A stretch of 64,000 nt of DNA from Neolewinella agarilytica (GTDB lineage Bacteria > Bacteroidota > Bacteroidia > Chitinophagales > Saprospiraceae). Shown one piece after another: positions 52,235 through 59,475 of this stretch. How positions within the stretch are numbered: the stretch's first letter is position 1; every line of letters begins with the position of its first letter. The DNA lies in the NCBI RefSeq assembly GCF_900110645.1, contig NZ_FOFB01000010.1, positions 1 to 64,000 of the forward strand. Reading direction: 5' to 3'. Below the pieces are notes generated by a model. It ran no database searches, was not told where the DNA came from, and was given only the letters and a program-made list of their open reading frames with translations. The translations under genes were made by a program, and so were the position numbers.

Positions 52235-53767
52235 ATGCGAACCCTTTCCTTCATCATTGCTCTTACTCTGGCCACTTTCTCCCTGAATGCACAGACCGCT
52301 ATTCACTTCGACCGGCCCTTCCACGTAGCCGGGGAGGTAGCCTGGTTTGCGGCTTACGCTCCTCAGCCTGCACCAAAGAAAATCAAGGCAACTGTTTTCG
52401 CTCCGGACGGCACCGCTGTCGATTACTTTTTTCTAAAGGAAGATGCTAACGGACAATTAAACGGATACTACCGCTGGCCCTTCGAAGTCGCTACCGGCTA
52501 CTATCGTATTAACCTGCAGGCGTTCACAACGGATCGCCGGGTCATAGACCTGGGAACTTTCCGCCATGCCGTGTACAGTGATCAGCGAATGGAGCCTTCC
52601 GCTACGGCCACTGCCGGAAAGGGCAACAAACTCCCTGCAGCTAACGGACTAACGCTGCAGGCCAGCCCGGACGGTCTGCAAATCGGCGGATTAAACGGTG
52701 CGGCTTACAGCGTGAGTGTAGTTAATACCGACGTAAGCGGAGAAACCGGGGAAGCCTTTCTGCAGGGCACGGAAACACCACGCGGACCCTGGCTGGACAC
52801 CCTTTTCTACAACGCCAACGTCAGCCTTCAGGACGGTTCTCCCGTAGTGACCAACCTGCTGCCCGTTTTCGATCCGGGCCGTTATGAATTTGGCTTTGCC
52901 AAAACGGGCCCCAACGGCAATTTCACGCTGCAGCTTGGTGCCTTCGAAGGAGAGAAAGACCTTCAGGTTCGTGCCCTTGACCCCGCAGATATTAAGCCCA
53001 CTGTGGCCCTGCCAAAATTAGCCGCTATCGGGCAGGAGCCACCGCTCACCAAAGAAGTTGCTGCCTACGTAGACCTGAGTCGTCGACGCCGGAAGATCTA
53101 CCAGCTTTTTGCGACCGTAGAGACTGAGATAGAAGCCAAGATCACTGCGGAAGAGCGTAGAAAACTTTCCCCTAATCGTGATTTTGACGTTCAGGATTAC
53201 AAAGCCTTCCCGGATATGTACACCTTCTTCAAAGAGGTTGGTGGTGAGCTGCGGGTAAAGGTAAAAAAGGGTAACTACAGCGGCAGACTCTACAATGCGC
53301 CCAACCAGCGCTTCTTTCTGGACAGCCCACTATACATCGTTGATGGAAAGCTGACCCAGAACGAAAATTACATCAATACGATGAGTCCGGCAGAGGTGAG
53401 TTATCTGGCCTACTATTACGTTGGATCGGAGCTCCGTAAGTACTTCCCGGCACTGGGCAACAACGGAGTAATCCAGATTGAAACCCTGCGGGAGCCCACT
53501 AAATTCCCGGAGGAAGATGCCGATGACATCTTCGCCGTCAAGGGGCTACAGCCTAAAGCAAGTTTTCAGGTTCGGGATGCGGCAGACAGCGACGTGCCTG
53601 CACTTTCTCCACTGCTGCTTTGGAAGACGGGCAAAGGAGAAAGTAGCGCCAGTATTTCCCTTCCGGCTACGGATGACTTTGGCAGCTACCGGGTCCTCGT
53701 CATTGCCCGGGCAGCGGACGGTAGTCTGCGCTCTGTGAGCAAAAGCTTTACGGTAGAGGTGAAGTAG
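52235..53767 (+). CDS. Large secreted protein downstream of the TonB receptor pair
   Basis: 510 residues from MRTLSFIIALTLATFSLNAQ; the frame is open back to 52112 inside the lipoprotein gene, but the signal peptide fixes the start. The N-terminus (IHFDRPFHVAGEVAWFAAYAP, ATVFAPDGTAVDYFFLKED) resembles macroglobulin MG2-type strands. The rest is beta-rich with plug-like words (PLYIVDGKLTQNENYINTMSP, VIQIET) reminiscent of TonB plug domains but no barrel. Function unknown; its position suggests a role with the receptor upstream. Confidence 0.75.
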   Translation: MRTLSFIIALTLATFSLNAQTAIHFDRPFHVAGEVAWFAAYAPQPAPKKIKATVFAPDGTAVDYFFLKEDANGQLNGYYRWPFEVATGYYRINLQAFTTDRRVIDLGTFRHAVYSDQRMEPSATATAGKGNKLPAANGLTLQASPDGLQIGGLNGAAYSVSVVNTDVSGETGEAFLQGTETPRGPWLDTLFYNANVSLQDGSPVVTNLLPVFDPGRYEFGFAKTGPNGNFTLQLGAFEGEKDLQVRALDPADIKPTVALPKLAAIGQEPPLTKEVAAYVDLSRRRRKIYQLFATVETEIEAKITAEERRKLSPNRDFDVQDYKAFPDMYTFFKEVGGELRVKVKKGNYSGRLYNAPNQRFFLDSPLYIVDGKLTQNENYINTMSPAEVSYLAYYYVGSELRKYFPALGNNGVIQIETLREPTKFPEEDADDIFAVKGLQPKASFQVRDAADSDVPALSPLLLWKTGKGESSASISLPATDDFGSYRVLVIARAADGSLRSVSKSFTVEVK

Positions 53768-53779
53768 TAATGTAGTCGA

Positions 53780-53819
53780 TAGTTTTGTAGTAATGTAGCG
53801 CTACATTACTACAAAACTA
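53780..53819. terminator. Perfect 40-bp palindrome
   Basis: TAGTTTTGTAGTAATGTAGC followed directly by its exact reverse complement. It stands 12 bp after the stop of the previous gene and 13 bp before the TACCTTCG box of the next. Confidence 0.8.
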
Positions 53820-53832
53820 CACCGCTACCTAC

Positions 53833-53840
53833 TACCTTCG
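53833..53840 (+). promoter_or_regulatory. Promoter -7 box (TACCTTCG) with almost no leader
   Basis: TACCTTCG is followed by CCCCC and then GTG 53846, so a transcript starting at the usual distance would begin at or very near the start codon. Confidence 0.5.
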
Positions 53841-53845
53841 CCCCC

Positions 53846-55507
53846 GTGCGCCGCAACCTGTTCCTTCTAAGCCTGATCCTACTGCCCGCCGCCCTGCTGA
53901 TCAACCTGGGCGTCATGGTTTTCATCGACGATGAGGCGATCCGCTCGCTCGTCGCCCAGGAGATGCTGTGGAGCGGGCAGTACGTCTCCCCCTCCATGCA
54001 CGGCGATGCTTACCTGAATAAGCCGCCGCTTTGGAACTGGATCCTGGCCCTCAGTTTCACCCTTTTCGGCAGCGCCAGTGAATTAGCCGCCCGGGTACCA
54101 ACGGTAATTGGCTTGTTGGGCTTTGCGGCAACGACCTACTTTTTCAGCCGTAAACACTTCTCCCGCTACCTGGCCGGCCTCCACGCTCTGACGGTGATCA
54201 CCTGCGGGCGAATGCTGTTCTGGGATTCCATGCTGGCCCTGATTGACGTCACCTTCAGTTGGGTCGTTTACGCACAGATTATGCTGCTGTATGAACACGG
54301 GCGAAAAGGAGAATGGTGGAAAGCTTTTGCCTGGAGTTACGCGCTGACGGCCGTGGGTTTTATGCTCAAGGGTTTACCCGCCATCGTTTTTCAGGGCATT
54401 ACGGTACTGGCCATTCTTGGCTGGACGCGTAGCTGGAAACAATTTTTCCGCCCCGCTCACCTGCTCAGTGGACTGGGCTGTGTAGCCCTGCTGGCCCTGT
54501 ATTACTGGCAATACAGCGAATACGTAGACCTGGCTAAAGTAGCCCAGCGACTCTTTGTGGAAAGCGGAAAAAGAACAGCAGTTGCCCACGGATTTTGGGA
54601 ATCTGTGCAGCACATTATTGCTTTCCCTTTCGAGATGAGCTATCACTTTCTGCCGTGGACGCTACTTCTCCTTTATTTGCTACAGCCCGGAAGTTGGCAG
54701 CGTTTGAAAACCAATGATTTCGCTGCGTTTTCCCTGCTTGCTTTCCTGGTTAATCTGCCGATATACTGGCTGTCGCCTAATGTGTACCCCCGGTATTTAC
54801 TCATGCTTTTCCCATTGCTCTTTGGCAGTTTATTGCACCTGCATCTGTGCCACAAAAAAGCGCGAACGCGGAGTTACCTGGGGCTGCGGTACCTGCTGTT
54901 GGGGCTGATGACGGTTTGCACCCTGATTATCCCCTTTGCGCCGCTATTTCCGGAAACCGCCATCGTGGAGTGGGCCTGGGCCAAGAGCCTGGTGTTGGGC
55001 GCGGCCGCAGGTGCTGTGTGTGTTCTGGCGTGGCGCAGTGAACGTAACCTGCTACTACTGTTTGCGCTCCTGCTGTTGATTCTTCGCATCGGCTTTAACT
55101 TTTTCGTCCTGCCGCCCCGGGCGGCAGGAGACGAGCGCGGCATCGCCGTGCGGGAAACGGCCTATGAGGTGGTGACCGGACACGAACAAGACTCCCTGGC
55201 CATCTTCGGCTTCACCCTGATTGAGCCCGCCACGGGCTACTATCTGACGGAAGCCCGGGGCCACGTCATCCCCCGAAAGTGGGAAGGTTTTGACCGAACC
55301 ACCCGCTACATCGTATCCTCTTTGCAGTACCCCGAGATAAAGATGACCGAGACGGACAGCCTCTACCTCCGCCATCTCTCCCGTGCCTCCTGGAAGGGGG
55401 ACGTCTACTACCCCGTCGGCCTGCTCGTTAATCCGCCCAAAGCCTGGATTCACAGCGGAGAGAAACTACTGGACGGAATGGGGTCGGGGATGCCGGTGGA
55501 AGAATGA
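53846..55507 (+). CDS. GT39/ArnT-like membrane glycosyltransferase
   Basis: 553 residues from a GTG (MRRNLFLLSLILLPAALLINLG). The catalytic-type loop FIDDEAIRSLVAQEMLWSG after the first helix, NKPPLWNWILAL, and some eleven membrane helices match the lipid-linked-sugar glycosyltransferases of the GT39/PMT/ArnT group, which modify proteins or lipids on the outer side of the inner membrane. The C-terminal 130 residues form a periplasmic domain. Sugar and acceptor unknown. The 20-bp word lies antisense within the gene. Confidence 0.85.
   Translation: MRRNLFLLSLILLPAALLINLGVMVFIDDEAIRSLVAQEMLWSGQYVSPSMHGDAYLNKPPLWNWILALSFTLFGSASELAARVPTVIGLLGFAATTYFFSRKHFSRYLAGLHALTVITCGRMLFWDSMLALIDVTFSWVVYAQIMLLYEHGRKGEWWKAFAWSYALTAVGFMLKGLPAIVFQGITVLAILGWTRSWKQFFRPAHLLSGLGCVALLALYYWQYSEYVDLAKVAQRLFVESGKRTAVAHGFWESVQHIIAFPFEMSYHFLPWTLLLLYLLQPGSWQRLKTNDFAAFSLLAFLVNLPIYWLSPNVYPRYLLMLFPLLFGSLLHLHLCHKKARTRSYLGLRYLLLGLMTVCTLIIPFAPLFPETAIVEWAWAKSLVLGAAAGAVCVLAWRSERNLLLLFALLLLILRIGFNFFVLPPRAAGDERGIAVRETAYEVVTGHEQDSLAIFGFTLIEPATGYYLTEARGHVIPRKWEGFDRTTRYIVSSLQYPEIKMTETDSLYLRHLSRASWKGDVYYPVGLLVNPPKAWIHSGEKLLDGMGSGMPVEE
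54996..55014 (-). repeat. Dispersed 20-bp word, antisense coding copy
   Basis: Minus strand reads GCACCTGCGGCCGCGCCCA; on the plus strand it encodes LGAAAGA within a membrane helix. Confidence 0.7.
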
Positions 55508-55514
55508 CCGGTTC

Positions 55515-55593
55515 TGGTGGAGACGCTACGCGACGAGCCTACGGCTGAAGCCGTGGCTACTGTACCGCCGGCTGAAGCCGGCGTCTCAACCAA
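55515..55593. repeat. Inverted-repeat element, short variant
   Basis: Ends TGGTGGAGACGCTACGCGAC and GGCGTCTCAACCA relate to the 129-bp family, but the interior consists of two hairpins, ACGGCTGAAGCCGT and GCCGGCTGAAGCCGGC, joined by GGCTACTGTA as in the 47975 element. Confidence 0.7.
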
Positions 55594-55633
55594 AGGCATG
55601 AGCCATTGTTAATCATGTACATACATTAAAGCT

Positions 55634-56503
55634 ATGCAATTTCGCTCCCTTGCCCACATCCTTCCCGCCGAGCCGATGCAGATGGGCCCCATCACGATCC
55701 ATCAGCCGCTGCCTACGCAGCGGGTTGACCAGATCGACCCCTTCCTGCTGCTTCATCACTTCGGCCCCTGGGAGGTAGAGCCCGGCCATGATCCCCTTGA
55801 TCTGGGTCCCCATCCTCACCGGGGTTTTGAGCCCGTCACCTTCCTTTTTCAGGGTGGCCTGCGTCACCGCGACAGCCGCAACAACACCGGCATTCTGACC
55901 GGTGGTGATGTGCAATGGATGACCGCCGGCCGGGGGATCATCCACAGCGAGCGCGGCAGCAAAGATTTCCTCGCCAGTGGCGGCGTGCTGGAAGGCATTC
56001 AACTATGGGTAAACCTGGCGCCGGAGCATAAAATGGTGCAACCCCGCTATCAGGACATGAAAGCTGATTCTTTCCCCTTGATCGATCTCCCCGGAGGAGC
56101 GAAGCTAAAGGTAGTAGCCGGACAGTTTGCTGGTCAGCAGGGTCCGGCCCAGACCTACAGCCCCATCATCGCCTGGCTGCTGGACTTGCCCGCAGGAGCC
56201 ACCGTGGAGCTGCCCGTACCGGAAGACTACAACTTCGCCGCCTATATGCTGGACGGCAAACTCAGCCTGCCCTCCGGCTTTGGCTATGAAGGCCGAAACC
56301 TGCTCCACTACAAAAAAGACGGAGCGGGAATTTCCCTTAGCGGACAAGCCCCTCTCACCCGTCTGCTTCTCCTCGGCGGTATTCCCCTCGGCGCGCCCGT
56401 GAAGCAACATGGCCCCTTCGTGATGAATACCCAAACGGAAATCATGGAAGCGATGCGGGATTACCAGATGGGGAAGATGGGCTTTTATATTGAAGAGGGG
56501 TAA
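55634..56503 (+). CDS. Pirin-family bicupin protein
   Basis: 289 residues. The N-terminal cupin has the pirin metal motif: LGPHPHRGFEPVTFLFQGGLRHRDS and later GRGIIHSERG, providing the three His and Glu ligands. The C-terminal cupin is present (YSPIIAWLLDLPAGATVELP). Pirins include quercetin-dioxygenase-like enzymes and redox cofactors; no function is assigned. It is a single gene between two repeat regions. Confidence 0.92.
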   Translation: MQFRSLAHILPAEPMQMGPITIHQPLPTQRVDQIDPFLLLHHFGPWEVEPGHDPLDLGPHPHRGFEPVTFLFQGGLRHRDSRNNTGILTGGDVQWMTAGRGIIHSERGSKDFLASGGVLEGIQLWVNLAPEHKMVQPRYQDMKADSFPLIDLPGGAKLKVVAGQFAGQQGPAQTYSPIIAWLLDLPAGATVELPVPEDYNFAAYMLDGKLSLPSGFGYEGRNLLHYKKDGAGISLSGQAPLTRLLLLGGIPLGAPVKQHGPFVMNTQTEIMEAMRDYQMGKMGFYIEEG

Positions 56504-56529
56504 GGTAGCCTGGTGGCCTTGTAGTCTGG

Positions 56530-56670
56530 CAGGCTACCGCACGTGGGAGGCGAGGCCGGGGCGGGAAGATCACTCAACTCGCCGATCAAGAATATATTCC
56601 TCCCCGTTATTTTCTGGCAACTACCCCCGCTCTTTGTCCACGCGTTACCGCCCAGAATGTGCGGTAGCCT
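56530..56670. repeat. GGCTACCGCA repeat, inverted pair
   Basis: GGCTACCGCACGTGGGAGGC (56532) and AGAATGTGCGGTAGCC (56654) face each other across about 100 bp, giving a large hairpin after the pirin gene. Confidence 0.6.
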
Positions 56671-56694
56671 ATCAGACGATCAGTCTGCAAGACT

Positions 56695-56728
56695 ATGGGA
56701 AATTTTGGCTTCAGCCAAAATCTCCCAT
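56695..56728. terminator. Strong hairpin upstream of the antiporter promoter
   Basis: ATGGGA(A)ATTTTGGCT pairs with AGCCAAAAT(C)TCCCAT over a 2-nt TC loop. It likely ends upstream transcripts; the next promoter box begins 7 bp later. Confidence 0.6.
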
Positions 56729-56735
56729 ATCCATC

Positions 56736-56743
56736 TATCTTTG
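56736..56743 (+). promoter_or_regulatory. Promoter -7 box (TATCTTTG) for the antiporter
   Basis: Exact TAnnTTTG match 11 nt before ATG 56755, a very short leader. Confidence 0.6.
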
Positions 56744-56754
56744 CCGCCTAGATT

Positions 56755-57684
56755 ATGGATTTACTTTTACAAATTGGCCTCTTCGTTGTCAGTATCGTCG
56801 CGCTCTTATGGGCCAGTGATCGCTTTGTGGAGTCTGCCGAACGCATTGGCCTTTCGCTGGGCATCTCCCCCTTCATCATCGGAGTAACCATTGTTGCCTT
56901 CGGCACTTCCCTGCCCGAGCTGGCCACCAGCATCGTGGCTGTGATGAACGGGACACCGGAGATCGTGATCGGCAACGTAGTAGGTTCCAACATCACGAAT
57001 ATTGCCCTGGTACTGGGCCTCACGGCAGTAGTCGTTAAGAACATTGACCTGGAGTATAACCTCTGGCACATCGACATCCCCTTCCTTTGGGGCTCCGCCT
57101 TTCTGCTATATTTCTCCGTTTTTGACGGCAATCTGTCTATCTACGAAGCACTGCTCTTTCTGGTTGGCATCTGCATTTTCCTGGGGTACAGCCTCAAGGG
57201 GCAAGAACGACCCGATAAAGCTGACCGGCCCTCCGCGAGCTGGAAAGACTATGTATTGCTCTTCGTTGGCGGCGCGATCGTCAGCTTATCCGCCACCGGC
57301 GTCATTGAGGCAATTACCAACATCAGTGCGATGCTCAATATTGCACCAACGGTGATTGCGCTCTCCGCCGTAGCGATTGGTACCAGCCTGCCGGAAGTAG
57401 CCGTCAGCCTGGCCGCCGCCCGCAAAGGGAAAGCCAGTATTGCCGTTGGTAATGCCATCGGCTCCAACGTTTTCAATACCTTCATCGTGATGTCCATCCC
57501 CCGCTTCTTCGGTAAGCTGGAGATCCCTCAGGACATCATTACTATCTACCTCCCGCTCATGATCGCCATGACAATTCTGCTCGGCGTTATGAGTAACAAC
57601 CGCAAGATCACCCGCTGGGAAGGACTCGTATTACTGCTGTTCTACCTCTGGTATTTCGGGGCAATCATTGAAACGGCGGCCTAA
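56755..57684 (+). CDS. Calcium/sodium antiporter (CaCA family)
   Basis: 309 residues with two alpha-repeats: SPFIIGVTIVAFGTSLPELATSIVAVMNGTPEIVIGNVVGSNITNI in the first half and APTVIALSAVAIGTSLPEVAVSLAAARKGKASIAVGNAIGSNVFNT in the second, each with the GTSLPE ion site. About ten membrane helices. YrbG-like exchangers swap Ca2+ or other cations for Na+ at the inner membrane. Complete and single-gene; hemA follows 99 bp later with its own promoter. Confidence 0.94.
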   Translation: MDLLLQIGLFVVSIVALLWASDRFVESAERIGLSLGISPFIIGVTIVAFGTSLPELATSIVAVMNGTPEIVIGNVVGSNITNIALVLGLTAVVVKNIDLEYNLWHIDIPFLWGSAFLLYFSVFDGNLSIYEALLFLVGICIFLGYSLKGQERPDKADRPSASWKDYVLLFVGGAIVSLSATGVIEAITNISAMLNIAPTVIALSAVAIGTSLPEVAVSLAAARKGKASIAVGNAIGSNVFNTFIVMSIPRFFGKLEIPQDIITIYLPLMIAMTILLGVMSNNRKITRWEGLVLLLFYLWYFGAIIETAA

Positions 57685-57754
57685 TCAATTCTATTTAGAA
57701 CAATTCTAAGCGTCTTTATACCTCCCCATGACAGAAACAGACGGGTACTGAATT

Positions 57755-57762
57755 TACCTTTG
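57755..57762 (+). promoter_or_regulatory. Promoter -7 box (TACCTTTG) for hemA
   Basis: Exact TAnnTTTG match 21 nt before ATG 57784. Confidence 0.6.
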
Positions 57763-57783
57763 CAGTAGTTCTGTTATATCTCT

Positions 57784-58998
57784 ATGCTCCAGCACGTCCA
57801 CCTTCTAACGCTTACACACCGTCACGCCAAACTCAAGGAGATTGGAGAGATTGTCGCTGCATTTGAGTCAGAGGACAAGTTACAGGAGCGACTAACCGCC
57901 CTGCGGCAAAGCCAAAAGGTAGATGAGCTTTTTTACCTCTCTACCTGTAACCGGATTATTCTCTTCTTCACGACTGACCGTGAAGTCAATGATGCCTTCC
58001 GTAAAGGCCTAGTAGAAAATGCTACGACTGACGCCATCGGAGAGATGCAGTACCTCCAGGGCCTGAAGGCCATTTACCACCTCTTCGAAGTAGCTTCCTC
58101 CATCGATTCTCTCGTTGTTGGGGAACGTCAGATCCTCGGGCAGTTTCGCGATGCCTACGCCCGCTGCCGGGAGTGGGACCTGATCGGTGACGACCTCCGC
58201 ATCATCTGTGATCGCGTAGTGCTGGCCGCCAAAGATGTGTATAACAATACCCGAATCGGCGAAAAATCTGTTTCCATCGTCTCTCTGGCAATGCAGCAGC
58301 TCCGCCGCCTGAAGCCCAAAACTGACGCCCGCATATTGATGATCGGCGCAGGACAAACGAACGTACTGGTCTCTAAATTCCTCCGCAAGGAAGGCTGTGA
58401 AAGACTCACCGTGGTGAACCGTACAGCCGCCCGGGCTCAATCACTGGCAGCCTCTTTCCCGCAGGGCAAGGGTATTGCCCTGAGCGAACTGGAAAATTAC
58501 GAGGAAGGCTTTGACATCATCGTCGCCTGTACCGGCTCCGCTGAAGCCATCGTCACCCCCGAGCTATTCCACTGGCTGCTGGCCGGTGATGCCCCCGACA
58601 ACAAGATCGTCATCGATCTCGGTGTTCCGGCAGATGTTGCCGAAAGCACGACCTCTCACTACCCCTTCCACTACGTCGGCATCGAACAACTCCGCGCCCT
58701 CGCCGAAGAGAATATGAGCTTCCGCCGTGAAGAGATCAAACGCGCCCACGGTGAGCTGCACCAGCACCTGAAGGTGATGGAAAACAGCTACCGCCAGCGC
58801 CTGCTCGAACGCGCTATGGCCGGCCTGCCCGCCGAGATCAAAGCCGTGAAGCACGCCGCCGTCAACAATGTCTTCGCTAAGGAACTAGACAAGCTCGACC
58901 CCGAAGCACAAGACCTCCTGATGCGCATGATGACCTACATGGAGAAGCGCTGTATCGGAATTCCGATGAAGGCGGCGCGGGAGGCGGTGTTGGGATAG
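57784..58998 (+). CDS. hemA: Glutamyl-tRNA reductase
   Basis: 404 residues. The catalytic Cys in LSTCNRI, SSIDSLVVGERQILGQFRDAYA, NNTRIGEKSVSIVSLAM, the NADPH-binding ILMIGAGQTNVLVSKFL and VNRTAARAQSLA are all present, with the C-terminal dimerisation helices. The enzyme commits glutamyl-tRNA to tetrapyrrole synthesis through glutamate-1-semialdehyde. Usual downstream heme genes are not adjacent; hemF is 40 kb away. The stop is followed at once by a small hairpin run. Confidence 0.96.
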   Translation: MLQHVHLLTLTHRHAKLKEIGEIVAAFESEDKLQERLTALRQSQKVDELFYLSTCNRIILFFTTDREVNDAFRKGLVENATTDAIGEMQYLQGLKAIYHLFEVASSIDSLVVGERQILGQFRDAYARCREWDLIGDDLRIICDRVVLAAKDVYNNTRIGEKSVSIVSLAMQQLRRLKPKTDARILMIGAGQTNVLVSKFLRKEGCERLTVVNRTAARAQSLAASFPQGKGIALSELENYEEGFDIIVACTGSAEAIVTPELFHWLLAGDAPDNKIVIDLGVPADVAESTTSHYPFHYVGIEQLRALAEENMSFRREEIKRAHGELHQHLKVMENSYRQRLLERAMAGLPAEIKAVKHAAVNNVFAKELDKLDPEAQDLLMRMMTYMEKRCIGIPMKAAREAVLG

Positions 58999-59110
58999 GC
59001 TGCTGCGCAGCAGGTTCCAACCACAGATTTCACGGATTTTCACAGATTCAGAGCACAGATTAGAGTGAAGCCACAGGCTTCGCCCCACTTTCATATAGTC
59101 CGTAAGGACT
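58999..59110. repeat. Hairpin run after hemA (array 3, looser)
   Basis: CTGCTGCGCAGCAG touches the stop codon; GAAGCC-ACA-GGCTTC (59067) and AGTCC-GTAA-GGACT (59097) follow. Between them lies ACCACAGATTTCACGGATTT and CACAGATT phrases, a repeated word I recall from many bacterial spacers. Confidence 0.6.
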
Positions 59111-59463
59111 TCATACCACAGGCTGCAGCTTTCGCCGTAAGCAAGGTTGCCCAACGTGTACGTATAACCAAATGAACGAATAATGCCCCTCCACTCCCTG
59201 CGGTCGGTCGGTGTTCACTCGGGGACCAGTACCTTGGGTGGAGGCCGTCAACTAAGATCAATGGTGCCCGAGCAAAGCCCGACCCCATGGAGGGCGAAGC
59301 CGAGGGGTATTTTAGGCTGTTTGTGCAACTTGCTATTTACCCCCCAACGTAATGGTAAGCCTGACCCGCAAATAAAAAGCTAATTTCACCGCCAGGCACT
59401 ACCCTTAAAATGCGGTAGCCCAAAAGACCAAAGAACCAAAAGACCAATCCCTCTCCCTCCAAA
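59111..59463. other. Spacer upstream of the M23 peptidase gene
   Basis: About 350 bp with no gene I can support. Near the right end are GACCAAAGAACCAAA simple repeats and two copies of AAAATGCGG(T/C)AGCC, the reverse form of the GGCTACCGCA repeat. Confidence 0.5.
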
Positions 59464-59475
59464 ATGCGGCAGCCT
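59407..59475. repeat. GGCTACCGCA repeat (inverse orientation), two copies
   Basis: AAAATGCGGTAGCC at 59407 and CCTCCAAAATGCGGCAGCC at 59456. The ATG in the second copy is the start codon of the M23 peptidase. Confidence 0.7.

Noticed and set aside
54834-54853. TGCACCTGCATCTGTGCCAC as another copy of the 20-bp word
   Set aside because: Only the first half matches; the second half is explained by the LHLHLCHK coding sequence.
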